Source of the DNA: Rosa chinensis
Lineage: Eukaryota; Streptophyta; Magnoliopsida; Rosales; Rosaceae
Length of the DNA stretch: 64,000 nucleotides
NCBI RefSeq assembly: GCF_002994745.2
Contig: NW_020126836.1
Location: forward strand, 124,001-188,000
Direction of reading: 5' to 3'
In this document: piece after piece, positions 21,780 through 33,899 of the stretch
How positions within the stretch are numbered: position 1 is the first letter of the stretch
Layout: every line of letters begins with the position of its first letter
The notes under the pieces: model-generated
What the model saw: only the letters and a program-made list of their open reading frames with translations
The model's database searches: none
Told to the model about the DNA's origin: nothing
Position numbers and translations under genes: made by a program

Positions 21780-22284
21780 GGAAATCTCAAAGCTTTACAT
21801 ACAGAAGAGAGATTGTTGAAGAAAAAGCTTTACATACTTCAATTGGCTTTTGTGGAGCAGAAAAAGGCGGATGAGAGTGTCTTGAGGCTGGTTGAAGAGC
21901 AAAAGGTATCGACTGCAGGCTGACCAGAAATTGTAGAAATTACTTAAGAATTATGGTATGCTTGGTTTTCACTGACTAGGACTCTTTTATTTTCAGAGGG
22001 GAAAAGAGGATGCCTTGCATAAAATACTTCAGTTAGAAAAGAAATTGAATGACAAACAGAAGGTAGAAATGGAAATTGAAGAATTAAATGGTAAATTAGA
22101 GGTGATGAAGCATCTTGGGGATGAAGATGATGAAGGCGTTAAAAAGAAGATTGAAGACATGAATCAAGAATTGGGGGAAAAAGTTAAAGAGCTTGAGCAT
22201 TTGGAAATACTGAATCAAACTCTGATCACCAAAGAGCGCCAGAGCAATGATGAGTTACAAGAAGCTAGTAAAGTGTTAATAGCA
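21780..22284 (+). pseudogene. Captured fragment of an FDM/IDN2-like RNA-directed DNA methylation factor gene
   Basis: FDM/IDN2 proteins (XS, coiled coil, XH domains; related to SGS3) bind RNA and act with the SWI/SNF and DRM2 machinery in RNA-directed DNA methylation. Two exons are visible. About 21780-21905 ends in FVEQKKADESVLRLVEEQK. A 91 bp intron (GTATCG...TTTTCAG) follows, then 21997-22284 with ILQLEKKLNDKQKVEMEIEE, KLEVMKHLGDEDDE and LITKERQSNDELQEA, then a donor GTATGC. The joins are in phase. VMKHLGD and KERQSNDELQEA are hallmarks of the coiled-coil segment just before the XH domain. The XS and XH domains are absent, so it is a truncated copy. An FDM rather than IDN2 origin cannot be decided. 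Confidence 0.8.
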
Positions 22285-22990
22285 GTATGCATTTCTTTTT
22301 CCTGTGAACTTGGACTTTGTTAATTTAGAGACACACACACACTCATATAGTTGTATATATAATATGTACATATTGTAGATGCAGAAGTACACAAGAAAAG
22401 ATTTATATGCAGGAATTCCCATCTGGGTTCTTTGGCCATCAAACTTTAATTCCTTGTTTTTTCTTCTTAAGTTTGGTCCCGGTTTAGTACTTGAAGCTTT
22501 ATCCCTAATTAGAGGGCAGAGCTGTGAACCTCAAGTCTTGCATTAGAAATTACTGAAGTTAAACAAGAGCCACTAGTTAATGCTCAGCGTTTATTATGGT
22601 AGAAATAATGAGGTGTTTTAATTATCATTGGGGGAGTTGAGTGAGAGGTTGGTCAAGTTGAGGATGATGAAAGAGAATGAGTCTGAGTCTCGGGTTGGGG
22701 GAGTGTATGAGGACTTCAGGCACAGCTTGGAGATCATCAAGATATCTCAAGAAGAGGAGAAGCATAGGAAAACTTTGAGTGAGTAAGCCATTTTTTGCTG
22801 TTTTGATTGGGGTTGATGTTAAGTTTAATAGTTTGTTTTTACACAAGTAGACTGGTTTATTTTGTAAGGCTTAGAAAGAATTGTTTATCAGCAGAAACAT
22901 AATCGTTCCCATACCCAATTCAGTTAATATTGACAATATATTCTAGGTGTCTAAAGAAACTTGCCCCAGTTCTAAGTTCTAGATCATGGC

Positions 22991-25900
22991 CGTTGAGACC
23001 GAAAATTTCACAAACCCAAAATAAAAATTTTTGGTTCGATGCAAAAGTGAGAGTCCAGTATTTTTAGCTTAATTATCTCCAAAGCAGATAATTGTACAAG
23101 TTTGCTATGGCCAAAGAAGGTAGAGTCCTAGTTGTCTTCAAAGTTCAAATAAAACAAGAAAAGGAAGATCATGCATGCATCACGTGGATTGTATTCAAGA
23201 CCAAGTCAAGAATATTCAAATCATCCATCCAATGAGGATAACAAAAGTCACGACTTGATATCATTTGAAGTGGTAGCAATCAGATGACTCATTTTGTATC
23301 AAGTTTTCAAATTCAAATCCCATACTGGAAGTTGTGGATAATTCCCACGGTTGCAAGTTTGAATGTGGGAGTGGTTATCATCATCTGAAGATCATTTCGA
23401 ATTTAAAATTAGGGTTAACCTGCATGATCTCTTATTCTTCTACGTGCCTATTTAAAGAGCTCTTTACATGCAACAAAGGGGGAGACGGAGAGAAATAGAG
23501 AAAAGAGTGAGTCAAGTTTTGTGCATCAAAGGAAGGCAGCGTTCAAGAGGAAGAGAGAGTAAAGAGTTCTAGTTACCTGGAGACGACAACCCGACGACAG
23601 GAGAGCTTCATATTCAGGTATCCTGCTGGTCGTTTCTTCAAGGTCTTCCTTGCTCGTTGCTAATATCTCCATGAGTGCAGAAAGACTTGCCTCTGCCTAT
23701 TTCCATGTGGGCTCTGTAATCCTTCTTAAACAGCTCCGAAAACAAACCACTCCGGCCAAATATGCCAACAACACCATCACAACTCACAAAGCCTCAAATC
23801 CCTCATTGTTGCCCACCAAAATCAGAAAACAAAACACCTCCATTTGCCTTTGTGTTAACAAACAGTGCAGGTTTAAAGAGACCAAGAAAAAAAGCACGTT
23901 CACAGAGATGGAGGAGGAAAAGATATTTCGGCAAGGGAAGAGGCTCACCCGTGTATTCTCGACCTTCTTTCGATGCCTATATTGCGGTGCGACCTGCGTA
24001 TAGGTGGCGAAAGCAAGGTCCAACTCAAGGGGGTTTCACTGCACTTGTTTTTGATGCCTGTATCGCGGTGCGTCCTGCATATGGGTGGCAAAGATGAGTG
24101 TCAAGTGAAACCTGGGGCTGCCGGTTCACGCCAAGTACAAATTAATCATGCTTCGACTCACAAAGCAAAGAAACTGCTCCGGAGGGATCTTTGTGCAGCG
24201 CCAGATGTAAGAAGTTACTTCACCTGCAGCGAAGTCGTCACCAGAATGGTGCCCCTGAAAGTAAAGTGGTCGTCTCTCCACAGAAGGGTGCCTACCTGGC
24301 CGCAAGACTGCAGAGTGTTCGGTTTAGCTCACCTTCAATCAAAAGTCAGCAGCATGTTCACATGAGATAGCTAAACTGCAGAAACACAAAGTGGAGGAGT
24401 GCAAACTATCTGATGCTTACGGCAAGCACATAATTGCAGGAGCATCACAAATGTAAAGTTGTTCGATCAAGTTCAAGTGATGAAAACGGTCATAGATAGC
24501 ATTGGAAAATTCATTGTGCTACCTTCTTGTGGGTTACCCCAGCATGCATCGAGGATTGTTCTCGTACAATCAATCTTGAGACCACCTGAAAGCTACGTGG
24601 TGGACAAGAGCGAAGCGGGTCAAAGTCTTTTAAAGAACGGTTCCTGCATACAAATGACAGAAGGTCTTGAAACCAATTAAAGAGAACTTTCTTTCTTGAA
24701 CCGGTGACTTGATAAAAAAAAGGACAAAATATGACAAACTTAATTGTGTAATTGAAGCGGTGGTGCATCTAAACTAGAACTTGCTGTATGACAAAAGATG
24801 GCAAGTTTTAATTAAAAGATCTTTTGAGGCGGTGATGTGATCAGTAAGAAGACAAAGAAGCATATATGTCAAAGTCACCGTCCTAAGTCTACTCACCCAC
24901 AGCCTTCACAAACGCATGGCAATGATCATAAAGCAGCCTTGACTAGCAACGTGACACACCTCCAGTTCTACTTGTATTGATTGAAAAGGCAATTAAATAG
25001 GTGGCTAATTAAAGCTTGATTAAACATGTGGTTCACATAGTGGAACCAACGAAATGATCAGTAGCATGTGGTTCATAGTTTATATTTCAAGCCTCTTTCA
25101 AAGGATAATTGTCAAAAACAAAAATGAAAAGCAAGACAAGGGATAATTGGCTTTAAAAACGAGTTGGTTCTCCCCTGAAAATTGGTGCGGTCTCAGCCAG
25201 GCCTCCTACAAAAAAAATGGGAAGCAAGCCCATTTTAGAGCTAGTTAAAGACGGGTGTCTAAATCAATTATTCTGGTTTCATTGTATGATTCGGCGACAA
25301 GTGAAATACGGCAAAAGTCCATTGCACATCTCGACATGATGGGTGTCCAAAAACAATTACTCACTTGAAGCAAATAACTATGGTTCCGGCGAAGAGTCAT
25401 AAGCCCATTGCCCAGCTCGGCAAGATGAGTGTCCAAATCAAAATTGGCGGACACTCTACCAAATTGGGTGCTCACTCAAAAAACTCTATTTGATGGGTTC
25501 AGAATATACACATCCGTCAAACCCAAAGTCGGTACAAAACCGAAAATTCATTCTGATGAACTACAGTGGTTTGATCCCTTCACAGGGTATGTAGGCAGTC
25601 TAGCGACCCACTAGATGCAACCACAACTCCAAACAGAATCCCTGACTCCACCAGTCAAATTCAACCAGTCCCAAATGAATCACTGACTCCAGTCAAATTC
25701 TCCCAATAGCACAAAAAATCAAATCCATTCCAAATCACACAAATAAAGTCCGAACCAAATTCAAGGGCTTTAAATCCTCTCCCAAACACAAATTCAAAAT
25801 AAATAGGTCATCTACCCATTTAAATCTCAAATGCCGGAACTACATGTGGTTTGATCCCGCAAAGGGTATGTAGGCAATCTAGAACCAAATTTATCTAGAT

Positions 25901-26299
25901 GCATCCACGTCCTAAACACAAAATCGAATCTCTGGTCCATTTAAACCAAATTCGTCCCAAACACTACTCTCATTCCAAAATCAAAGCCCTCCAATGAGTC
26001 ATTCACTCATTGGAACTCTTGAACTACGAGTGGCTTGATCCCTCTCCAAGGGTACGTAGGCAACCCATTCAAATGTCCGGGTGCAGCCGCAAAAACAAAC
26101 AAACACACATCTCATCAATTGGTTTCTTCATAAATGGAATCAAAGGGTGTTTCCCTGTAACAAGGGATTGTAATTAAGAGACACATTCTGTCTTGAATGG
26201 GTCGAACCCGAAATAATAAAAACTCTATTCACTAAATGAATACGAGTGAAATTATGTTGGGTGACATTTACGCTTACTGTGTGCAATTTTCTCTCAACA
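22991..26299 (+). repeat. 5' LTR of TR-GAG-B
   Basis: Pairs with 28714-32021. Reading frames inside (for example 23650-24003) recur in both LTRs and have no recognisable product. A short motif built on CTACG/GTGG...GGTACGTAGGCA occurs at about 25560, 25840, 26030 and again after gag near 28410. Confidence 0.92.
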
Positions 26300-26325
26300 T
26301 AAATTTTGGCACGCCCAGTGGAACT
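26300..26325 (+). other. Presumed primer-binding site of TR-GAG-B
   Basis: Directly after the LTR the sequence reads TAAATTTTGGCACGCCCAGT. TTTTGGCACGCCCAGTGG occurs after the LTR in many plant Ty3/gypsy elements; I cannot name the tRNA with certainty. Confidence 0.6.
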
Positions 26326-26390
26326 CATTCTCCTTTTCATCTCCATTTATAACTAATCATATTTGTTACTTGTTTGCCACAGGATACAAT

Positions 26391-28190
26391 ATGGCACCAC
26401 AAGTGAAAATGAACATCTAAGAGCTCAAAGCTACTGAGTCAAAGGCTAGAGATGTAGGACGAGCTGATCATCGTGTTTCATGCATCATCGATCAAGCTCT
26501 AATCACAAGTGACATCCTAAAGCTCAATCATGTCCCCACCACAACTCAGATAATGATTGGTTCTATTCCAATCACTTTGGTCGTTACACCACATGAGGTT
26601 CCAACAAGGCCCGAAGCCCGATCCCTCAAGTCCCCACAACAAGTATATCTGCAATCACCGACAGCTAACATAGCTTCCGAACCTCAGATAGTCAAGTTCA
26701 CCTCAACCTCTGACAGCTCATCTGGCCGGAAGGACAAAGTTGTTAAAGTGCACCACCAATGGAGTCTATCTGGGGTCAACAAAATAGCCTCTACAACTGG
26801 AAAGTCCAAGAAAGCACGTATACCAGTGGGGACATTTCAAGCAAATAGATCACAGGGGGCATTTCAAGATAATGTACCACAGGGGGCCTTCCGGGACTCT
26901 TCAGCAGAATCAAGACCATATATGGTCCCTGTTGTTAGTCCAAATACTCAAGAAATGTTTAAGACAAATAACGGCACAAAGCCTGAGACCATGTCAGTTA
27001 TGGTCACAAACGCATCGACGATAGAAGAGCAGCTAGAAGAAATGAAGATGATGCTAGCAGAAAAAGATGCTCAAATAGCAGCACTGACTTCTCAGTTAGC
27101 CGCTATGGCTAACATTGACAATCACAAAAATGATGAAAAAGGTGATCGTGAAAAGAAAATAGGAGGGCATGGTTCTGCAATCGCAAGTCTTGAAGACATA
27201 AAGACACTAATTGCAGAAGGAATCCGTGAAGTATACACGACCTCAAATCCATAGTTCTCTGGGTACTTGAAACCCTACCTTGCTCATTATGATGCATTAC
27301 CGTTCCCTAAGGGCTATCAGAGGCCAACTTTTGACAAGTTCGATGGAGTAGATGGCTCTCCGCATGAACATTTGGCTCATTTCTTCTCAGCCTGCGGGGA
27401 AACATCGCAGTTAGATGCACTGTTGGTAAGGCAATTTGTTCAATCTCTAAAAGGAGCAGCTTTTACTTGGTACAGTCAATTACAACCAGGTTCTATCCTC
27501 ACATGGGACGATATGCAAAGAGCATTTTTGGCACAATTTGTCAGCTCCAAAAAGAAAGTCTCGATTATCGACTTGGCTGACACTAAACAGGAGTCTGATG
27601 AAAGCATCAATGAATTCATATCCAGATGGAGGAGTTTAAACCTCCAATGCTCGGAAAAATTAACGGAGCTTTCGGCGGTACAAATGTGCTCAAACAATCT
27701 CTTGCCACATATAGCAACTTTTGTCAGCACCGCAGAACCTCAAACATTCGAAGCGCTAGTCTCAAAAGCTAGCAATGTCGAAAGACAAGTTGCCCGTAAG
27801 AAGATTATGACACAGAGGGCATCCTTTAAAGATCATAGAGTCGACAATACAGATGAGTCACTGGCAACCTTTGTCGAAACTGACACCAAGTCGAACAAAT
27901 GCAAAGGAAAAGAAGGGTCTAGAAAGTTCACTCTCAAAGAAAGGAAAGAAGTCAAATACTCTCTCAATGATGATAATGTCGAACAAATTTTCAGTGAGCT
28001 CAACAAAGCACAAGCTATCGAGCTTCCTGAACCAAAACGACAGAGTGTCAACAAGACCAACGACCCCAGATATTGCCAGTACCATCGAATTGTTAGTCAT
28101 CCAACGAAGGATTGCTTCGTTTTGAAGAACATAATCCAAGAAATGGTCAACAACAAGGAAATTGAGGTGGAGACATCGTCAGCAAAGTAA
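26391..28190 (+). pseudogene. gag of TR-GAG-B, interrupted by two in-frame stops
   Basis: One frame runs from ATG at 26391 to TAA at 28188-28190, about 600 codons. It is broken by TAA at 26418-26420 and TAG at 27252-27254. The central gag domain follows the second stop: PHEHLAHFFSACG, VRQFVQSLKGAAFTWYSQL and RRSLNLQ-type blocks, with a region near the C-terminus holding CQYH and H-P-T-K-D-C positions that resembles a partial zinc knuckle. The N-terminal part has a coiled-coil stretch (EEQLEEMKMMLAEKDAQIAA). Gag coats the RNA in virus-like particles. No pol follows: after 28190 comes about 520 bp of low-complexity A-rich sequence and then the purine tract. Confidence 0.85.
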
Positions 28191-28713
28191 AATCGAAATT
28201 TGTCTGCGATTTTATTTGTCTCTCGAAAGGTGCTTCAAAAAAAAAAAAAAACTGAAGGAAGCTCACTGGATTGAAAACCCGAAAGGGCAGTCCAGGCAAA
28301 AATTTGAGCGGGAAAAAAAAAAATTATATGTGCCTGTTGAGCAAAAACCCCATAGAGGGTAGTTCAAGCATAAAAAATTAAGGCTAAAAAAAAAAAAATC
28401 CTTCATGGGAACTACGTACGGCTTGATCCCTTAATGGGTACGTAGGCAGTCTAGTCTCAAATTCTAGATCCAGCCACAAAATCTTCAAAACCACATTGTC
28501 TCTACCAACGGGATGTGATCATGGCACAAAGCCTTGCACCTCTGAGACTCCTTGTACGAGTATAAACTACAGTTGGCGGAAAAATTACAAATATGGGACA
28601 GGTAACTTACAGTGAAGATATCATATGTCTAGGCTCCGGCTTTCCTTCACTGAAAAAAGTTGTCAAGCCTCGTACGCGCAAAGCTTTTCACGCACGACGC
28701 TTGAGGGGGCAAC
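28191..28713 (+). other. Post-gag spacer and polypurine tract of TR-GAG-B
   Basis: A-rich sequence with several A-runs, ending in TTGAGGGGGCAAC at 28701-28713 directly before the 3' LTR. This tract primes plus-strand DNA synthesis in LTR elements. No pol remnant is visible. Confidence 0.75.
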
Positions 28714-31700
28714 TGTTGAGACCGAAAATTTCACAAACCCAAAATAAAAATTTTTGGTTCGATGCAAAAGTGAGTCCAGTATTTTTAGCTTAATTATCTC
28801 CAAAGCAGATAATTGTACAAGTTTGCTATGGCCAAAGAAGGTAGAGTCCTAGTTGTCTTCAAAGTTCAAATAAAACAAGAAAAGGAAGATCATGCATGCA
28901 TCACGTGGATTGTATTCAAGACCAAGTCAAGAATATTCAAATCATCCATCCAATGAGGATAACAAAAGTCACGACTTGATATCATTTGAACTGGTAGCAA
29001 TCAGATGACTCATTTTGTATCAAGTTTTCAAATTCAAATCCCATACTGGAAGTTGCGGATAATTCCCACGGTTGCAAGTTTGAATGCGGGAGTGGTTATC
29101 ATCATCTGAAGATCATTTCGAATTTAAAATCAGGGTTAACCTGCATGATCTCTTATTCTTCTACGTGCCTATTTAAAGAGCTCTTTACATGCAACAAAGG
29201 GGGGAGACGGAGAGAAATAGAGAAAAGAGTGAGTCAAGTTTTGTGCATCAAAGGAAGGCAGCGTTCAAGAGGAAGAGAGAGTAAAGAGTTCTAGTTACCT
29301 GGAGACGACAACCCGACGACAGGAGAGCTTCATATTCAGGTATCCTGCTGGTCGTTTCTTCAAGGTCTTCCTTGCTCGTTGCTAATATCTCCATGAGTGC
29401 AGAAAGACTTGCCTCTGCCTATTTCCATGTGGGCTCTGTAATCCTTCTTAAACAGCTCCGAAAACAAACCACTCCGGCCAAATATGCCAACAACACCATC
29501 ACAACTCACAAAGCCTCAAATCCCTCATTGTTGCCCACCAAAATCAGAAAACAAAACACCTCCATTTGCCTTTGTGTTAACAAACAGTGCAGGTTTAAAG
29601 AGACCAAGAAAAAAAGCACGTTCACAGAGATGGAGGAGGAAAAGATATTTCGGCAAGGGAAGAGGCTCACCCGTGTATTCTCGACCTTCTTTCGATGCCT
29701 ATATTGCGGTGCGTCCTGCGTATAGGTGGCGAAAGCAAGGTCCAACTCAAGGGGGTTTCACTGCACTCGTTTTTGATGCCTGTATCGCGGTGCGTCCTGC
29801 ATATGGGTGGCAAAGATGAGTGTCAAGTGAAACCTGGGGCTGCCGGTTCACGCCAAGTACAAATTAATCATGCTTCGACTCACAAAGCAAAGAAACTGCT
29901 CCGGAGGGATCTTTGTGCAACGCCAGATGTAAGAAGTTACTTCACCTGCAGCGAAGTCGTCACCAGAATGGTGCCCCTGAAAGTAAAGTGGTCGTCTCTC
30001 CACAGAAGGGTGCCTACCTCCAGCCGCAAGACTGCAGAGTGTTCGGTTTAGCTCACCTTCAATCAAAAGTCAGCAGCATGTTCACATGAGATAGCTAAAC
30101 TGCAGAAACACAAAGTGGAGGAGTGCAAACTATCTGATGCTTACGGCAAGCACATAATTGCAGGAGCATCACAAATATAAAGTTGTTCGATCAAGTTCAA
30201 GTGGTGAAAACGGTCATAGATAGCATTGGAAAATTCATTGTGCTACCTTCTTGTGGGTTACCCCAGCATGCATCGAGGATTGTTCTCGTACAATCAATCT
30301 TGAGACCACCTGAAAGCTACGTGGTGGACAAGAGCGAAGCGGGTCAAAGTCTTTTAAAGAACGGTTCCTGCATACAAATGACAGAAGGTCTTGAAACCAA
30401 TTAAAGAGAACTTTCTTTCTTGAACCGGTGACTTGATAAAAAAAAGGACAAAATATGACAAACTTAATTGTGTAATTGAAGCGGTGGTGCATCTAAACTA
30501 GAACTTGCTGTATGACAAAAGATGGCAAGTTTTAATTGAAAGATCTTTTGAGGCGGTGATGTGATCAGTAAGAAGACAAAGAAGCATATATGTCAAAGTC
30601 ACCGTCCTAAGTCTACTCACCCACAGCCTTCACAAACGCATGGCAATGATCATAAAGCAGCCTTGACTAGCAACGTGACACACCTCCAGTTCTACTTGTA
30701 TTGATTGAAAAGGCAATTAAATAGGTGGCTAATTAAAGCTTGATTAAACATGTGGTTCACATAGTGGAACCAACGAAATGATCAGTAGCATGTGGTTCAT
30801 AGTTTATATTTCAAGCCTCTTTCAAAGGATAATTGTCAAAAACAAAAATGAAAAGCAAGACAAGGGATAATTGGCTTTAAAAACGAGTTGGTTCTCCCCC
30901 GAAAATTGGTGCGGTCTCAGCCAGGCCTCCTACAAAAAAAATGGGAAGCAAGCCCATTTTAGAGCTAGTTAAAGACGGGTGTCTAAATCAATTATTCTGG
31001 TTTCATTGTATGATTCGGCGACAAGTGAAATACGGCAAAAGTCCATTGCACATCTCGACATGATGGGTGTCCAAAAACAATTACTCACTTGAAGCAAATA
31101 ACTATGGTTCCGGCGAAGAGTCATAAGCCCATTGCCCAGCTCGGCAAGATGAGTGTCCAAATCAAAATTGGCGGACACTCTACCAAATTGGGTGCTCACT
31201 CAAAAAACTATTTGATGGGTTCAGAATATACACATCCGTCAAACCCAAAGTCGGTACAAAACCGAAAATTCATTCTGATGAACTACAGTGGTTTGATCCC
31301 TTCACAGGGTATGTAGGCAGTCTAGCGACCCACTAGATGCAACCACAACTCCAAACAGAATCCCTGACTCCACCAATCAAATTCAACCAGTCCCAAATGA
31401 ATCACTGACTCCAGTCAAATTCTCCCAATAGCACAAAAAATCAAATCCATTCCAAATCACACAAATAAAGTCCGAACCAAATTCAAGGGCTTTAAATCCT
31501 CTCCCAAACACAAATTCAAAATAAATAGGTCATCTACCCATTTAAATCTCAAATGCCGGAACTACATGTGGTTTGATCCCGCAAAGGGTATGTAGGCAAT
31601 CTAGAACCAAATTTATCTAGATGCAACCACGTCCTAAACACAAAATCGAATCTCTGGTCCATTTAAACCAAATTCGTCCCAAACACTACTCTCATTCCAA

Positions 31701-32021
31701 AATCAAAGCCCTCCAATGAGTCATTCACTCATTGGAACTCTTGAACTACGAGTGGCTTGATCCCTCTCCAAGGGTACGTAGGCAACCCATTCAAATGTCC
31801 GGGTGCAGCCGCAAAAACAAACAAACACACATCTCATCAATTGGTTTCTTCATAAATGGAATCAAAGGGTGTTTCCCTGTAACAAGGGATTGTAATTAAG
31901 AGACACATTCTGTCTTGAATGAGTCGAACCCGAAATAATAAAAACTCTATTCACTAAATGAATACGAGTGAAATTATGTTGGGTGACATTTACGCTTACT
32001 GTGTGCAATTTTCTCTCAACA
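28714..32021 (+). repeat. 3' LTR of TR-GAG-B
   Basis: Starts TGTTGAGACCG, ends CTCTCAACA. Differences from the 5' LTR are scattered single bases and small indels. Confidence 0.92.
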
Positions 32022-33328
32022 ATGGCTAGATTTTTTTTTTTTATTTCTTTATTTTGCTTTTCTAAATTAAAGAAAAGTCATGGCTTATCAGTATGTGGAT
32101 CAAGATTAGTTAACAACTTGGAGCTTGCTCTGTGGAGTAATTTACAACTATAGTTCGAACAAATATTTCAATGTTGTGCTCTATTGAATTTATTTTGGGG
32201 TCCTCTGCAACTCATTGATTAATGTTGTTGTTTCAGGGCAGAGGCTTCGTATCATAGATATAGGTCAAACTCCTGAGTATATGATGAAGCCCCCGAAGGA
32301 AGGCTTGGTTGAGAAGGCAAGTAGAGTTCCTTTATCTTTTGCATTACCTATGACTTTTAACAATATTCATAAATTGAATTTATCTTGGGGGAATTGCTCG
32401 CAATTACAACTTCAATGTAGAAAACTCATGAACATTAACAAGTGAAAGGAAGACATTTATTGATTTTTATAATATATTTGTTTTCTATTTTTGACGATGT
32501 CGAATTGTTATAAATGCATATGGAATGAATTTTCAGAATAGCTCTTTCTTAAGGTCCTGAGTACTATCCTGATAGAAATGGAGAGAGTCATTGATCATTA
32601 TGTGTGTGTGTGTGTAAGTGGCACACAGTTATGTTACTCTAGGTCTTCTTATGTTCATAATGTATCCTATCTATTGGAAAGTGTCTGTTTGTAGAGAGTT
32701 TAACGTGCACTTGTTGTTATAGTTCTCATATGAGGGAATATTGTCAATGATGATCTATATTCAGCAGTTTGGTGCCTAATATCTGTTAAATACTATGTTG
32801 AATGCAGTATTTCCATCTAGATAACATGTCTTCTGCAGAAAAGCTGAAAATTGAGCTTGGCAAAGTTAGAGATGAATTTAAAATGTCAGAGTCAGATTGT
32901 GGTTCTGCACGAGTTCAAGGTATGGGTTTTGATATTGTATTTTACTACATCTTTTTTTTAGTCATAGAAGAAAGCATTTTTTGTATTCTCATTCTTACTA
33001 TACAAGTGTAACTTTAATATTTATCGATGGCACGCAATTCCTAATGTTTAAGAAGGCTTGCTTCCTCGTATCTTAATATTTTTAACATTTATCTATATGT
33101 ACATCACTGCTAGTTCATACACTATCATACTACTACAGGAGGACAGAAAAAGTAATAGGTAAGTCTATGCAAAAAGATGTCTCAAACCTAATATGTGGTT
33201 GGCCACTGATTTTCATTTTTAAGTGCAGATTTGTATCTAGCTAGTTTCTTTATGTGTTTGAATGAGCTGTATGGTAATGTTGGGTTGTTAACTTAAAATT
33301 GTTTCAGTGGGAGAGGAGAAGCAACTAC

Positions 33329-33628
33329 ATGTATAGCCAAGAGGACATTGATGTAATCCGGAATGAGTGGGCAAAATTTGTCGTCAAGTCATATATGTAG
33401 GAGCCATCAAGTAATTGGTTGAAGGAGAGGGCAGTTTGTTCAGTTATATATGCTGATACATATATTCACATGCAGCATATGTATAGCCAAGAGGACATTG
33501 ATGTAATCCGGAATGAGTGGGCAAAATTTGTCGTCAAGTCATATATGTAGGAGCCATCAAGTAATTGGTTGAAGGAGAGGGCAGTTTGTTCAGTTATATA
33601 TGCTGATACATATATTCACATGCAGCAT
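33329..33628. repeat. Exact 150 bp tandem duplication
   Basis: The unit beginning ATGTATAGCCAAGAGGACAT and ending ATATTCACATGCAGCAT occurs twice in direct succession with no difference I could see. Confidence 0.95.
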
Positions 33629-33740
33629 ATGTGTATGTTTTTGGAACTTACATGTTGTATCAGCTTTTGCTTTCTTTCATGCAGCATATGTGCATGTTTT
33701 TGGAACTTGCATGTTGTATTAGCTTTTGCTTTCTTTTGAT
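33620..33740. repeat. Tandem duplication of about 55 bp
   Basis: ATGCAGCATATGTGTATGTT and the following TTGGAACTTACATGTTGTAT recur once with a few mismatches, right after the 150 bp duplication. Confidence 0.8.
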
Positions 33741-33899
33741 GTAATTAGCTAGAATGCCTTCTTCTTTGGTTTTATGGAATGGATGGATATATGAAAGCTA
33801 CCTCTTTTGGTACATTAGATTGTTGAATTAGTGTATTTGAATGCCTAAATCTTATATATTGTGCATTATTTTTGTGGAAATATTTCAGGTAAAGAATTG

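Larger units (their letters stand above)
22991..32021 (+). mobile_element. TR-GAG-B: gag-only LTR retrotransposon, 9.0 kb, inside CACTA-3
   Basis: The TSD is ATGGC (22986-22990 and 32022-32026). LTRs are 22991-26299 and 28714-32021 (about 3.3 kb each) and begin TGTTGAGACC (first base C in the left copy) and end CTCTCAACA. The internal region is only 2.4 kb and encodes gag; there is no protease, reverse transcriptase or integrase. A purine-rich tract TTGAGGGGGCAAC precedes the 3' LTR. The LTRs are near-identical by eye, so insertion is recent relative to the rest of the stack. Gag type and tract resemble the Tat/Athila side of Ty3/gypsy; this is tentative. Confidence 0.92.
22628..32919 (+). 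pseudogene. Captured fragment of an S15-like organellar ribosomal protein gene, split by TR-GAG-B
   Basis: Three exon-like blocks, in order. At 22628-22782 are LSERLVKLRMMKENESESR and VGGVYEDFRHSLEIIK, with a GTAAGC donor. At 32237-32316, after TTTCAG, are RLRIIDIGQTPEYMMKPPKE and GLVEK. At 32808-32919, after ATGCAG, is YFHLDNMSSAEKLKIELGKV followed by EFKMSESDCGSARVQ and a GTATGG donor. The last block matches the start of bacterial-type ribosomal protein S15 in plant nuclear-encoded S15/NS1-like proteins of organelles; the earlier blocks fit the long N-terminal extension. The donor at 32317 is GC instead of GT. The rest of the S15 domain is missing. The 9 kb retrotransposon sits in the intron between blocks one and two. 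Identification is from memory of the family. Confidence 0.65.
32920..33899 (+). other. CACTA-3 interior downstream of the S15-like exons
   Basis: Intron-like sequence, then a short open stretch near 33305-33400 (QEDIDVIRNEWAKFVVKSYM then stop) of unknown origin that lies in the tandem duplication described separately. The rest is AT-rich without a recognised feature. Confidence 0.45.

Noticed and set aside
23650..24365. Overlapping frames of 110-130 codons, repeated at 29372-30051
   Set aside because: Both sets lie at the same place in the two LTRs of TR-GAG-B; there is no known domain, and three overlapping frames in the same stretch argue against coding.
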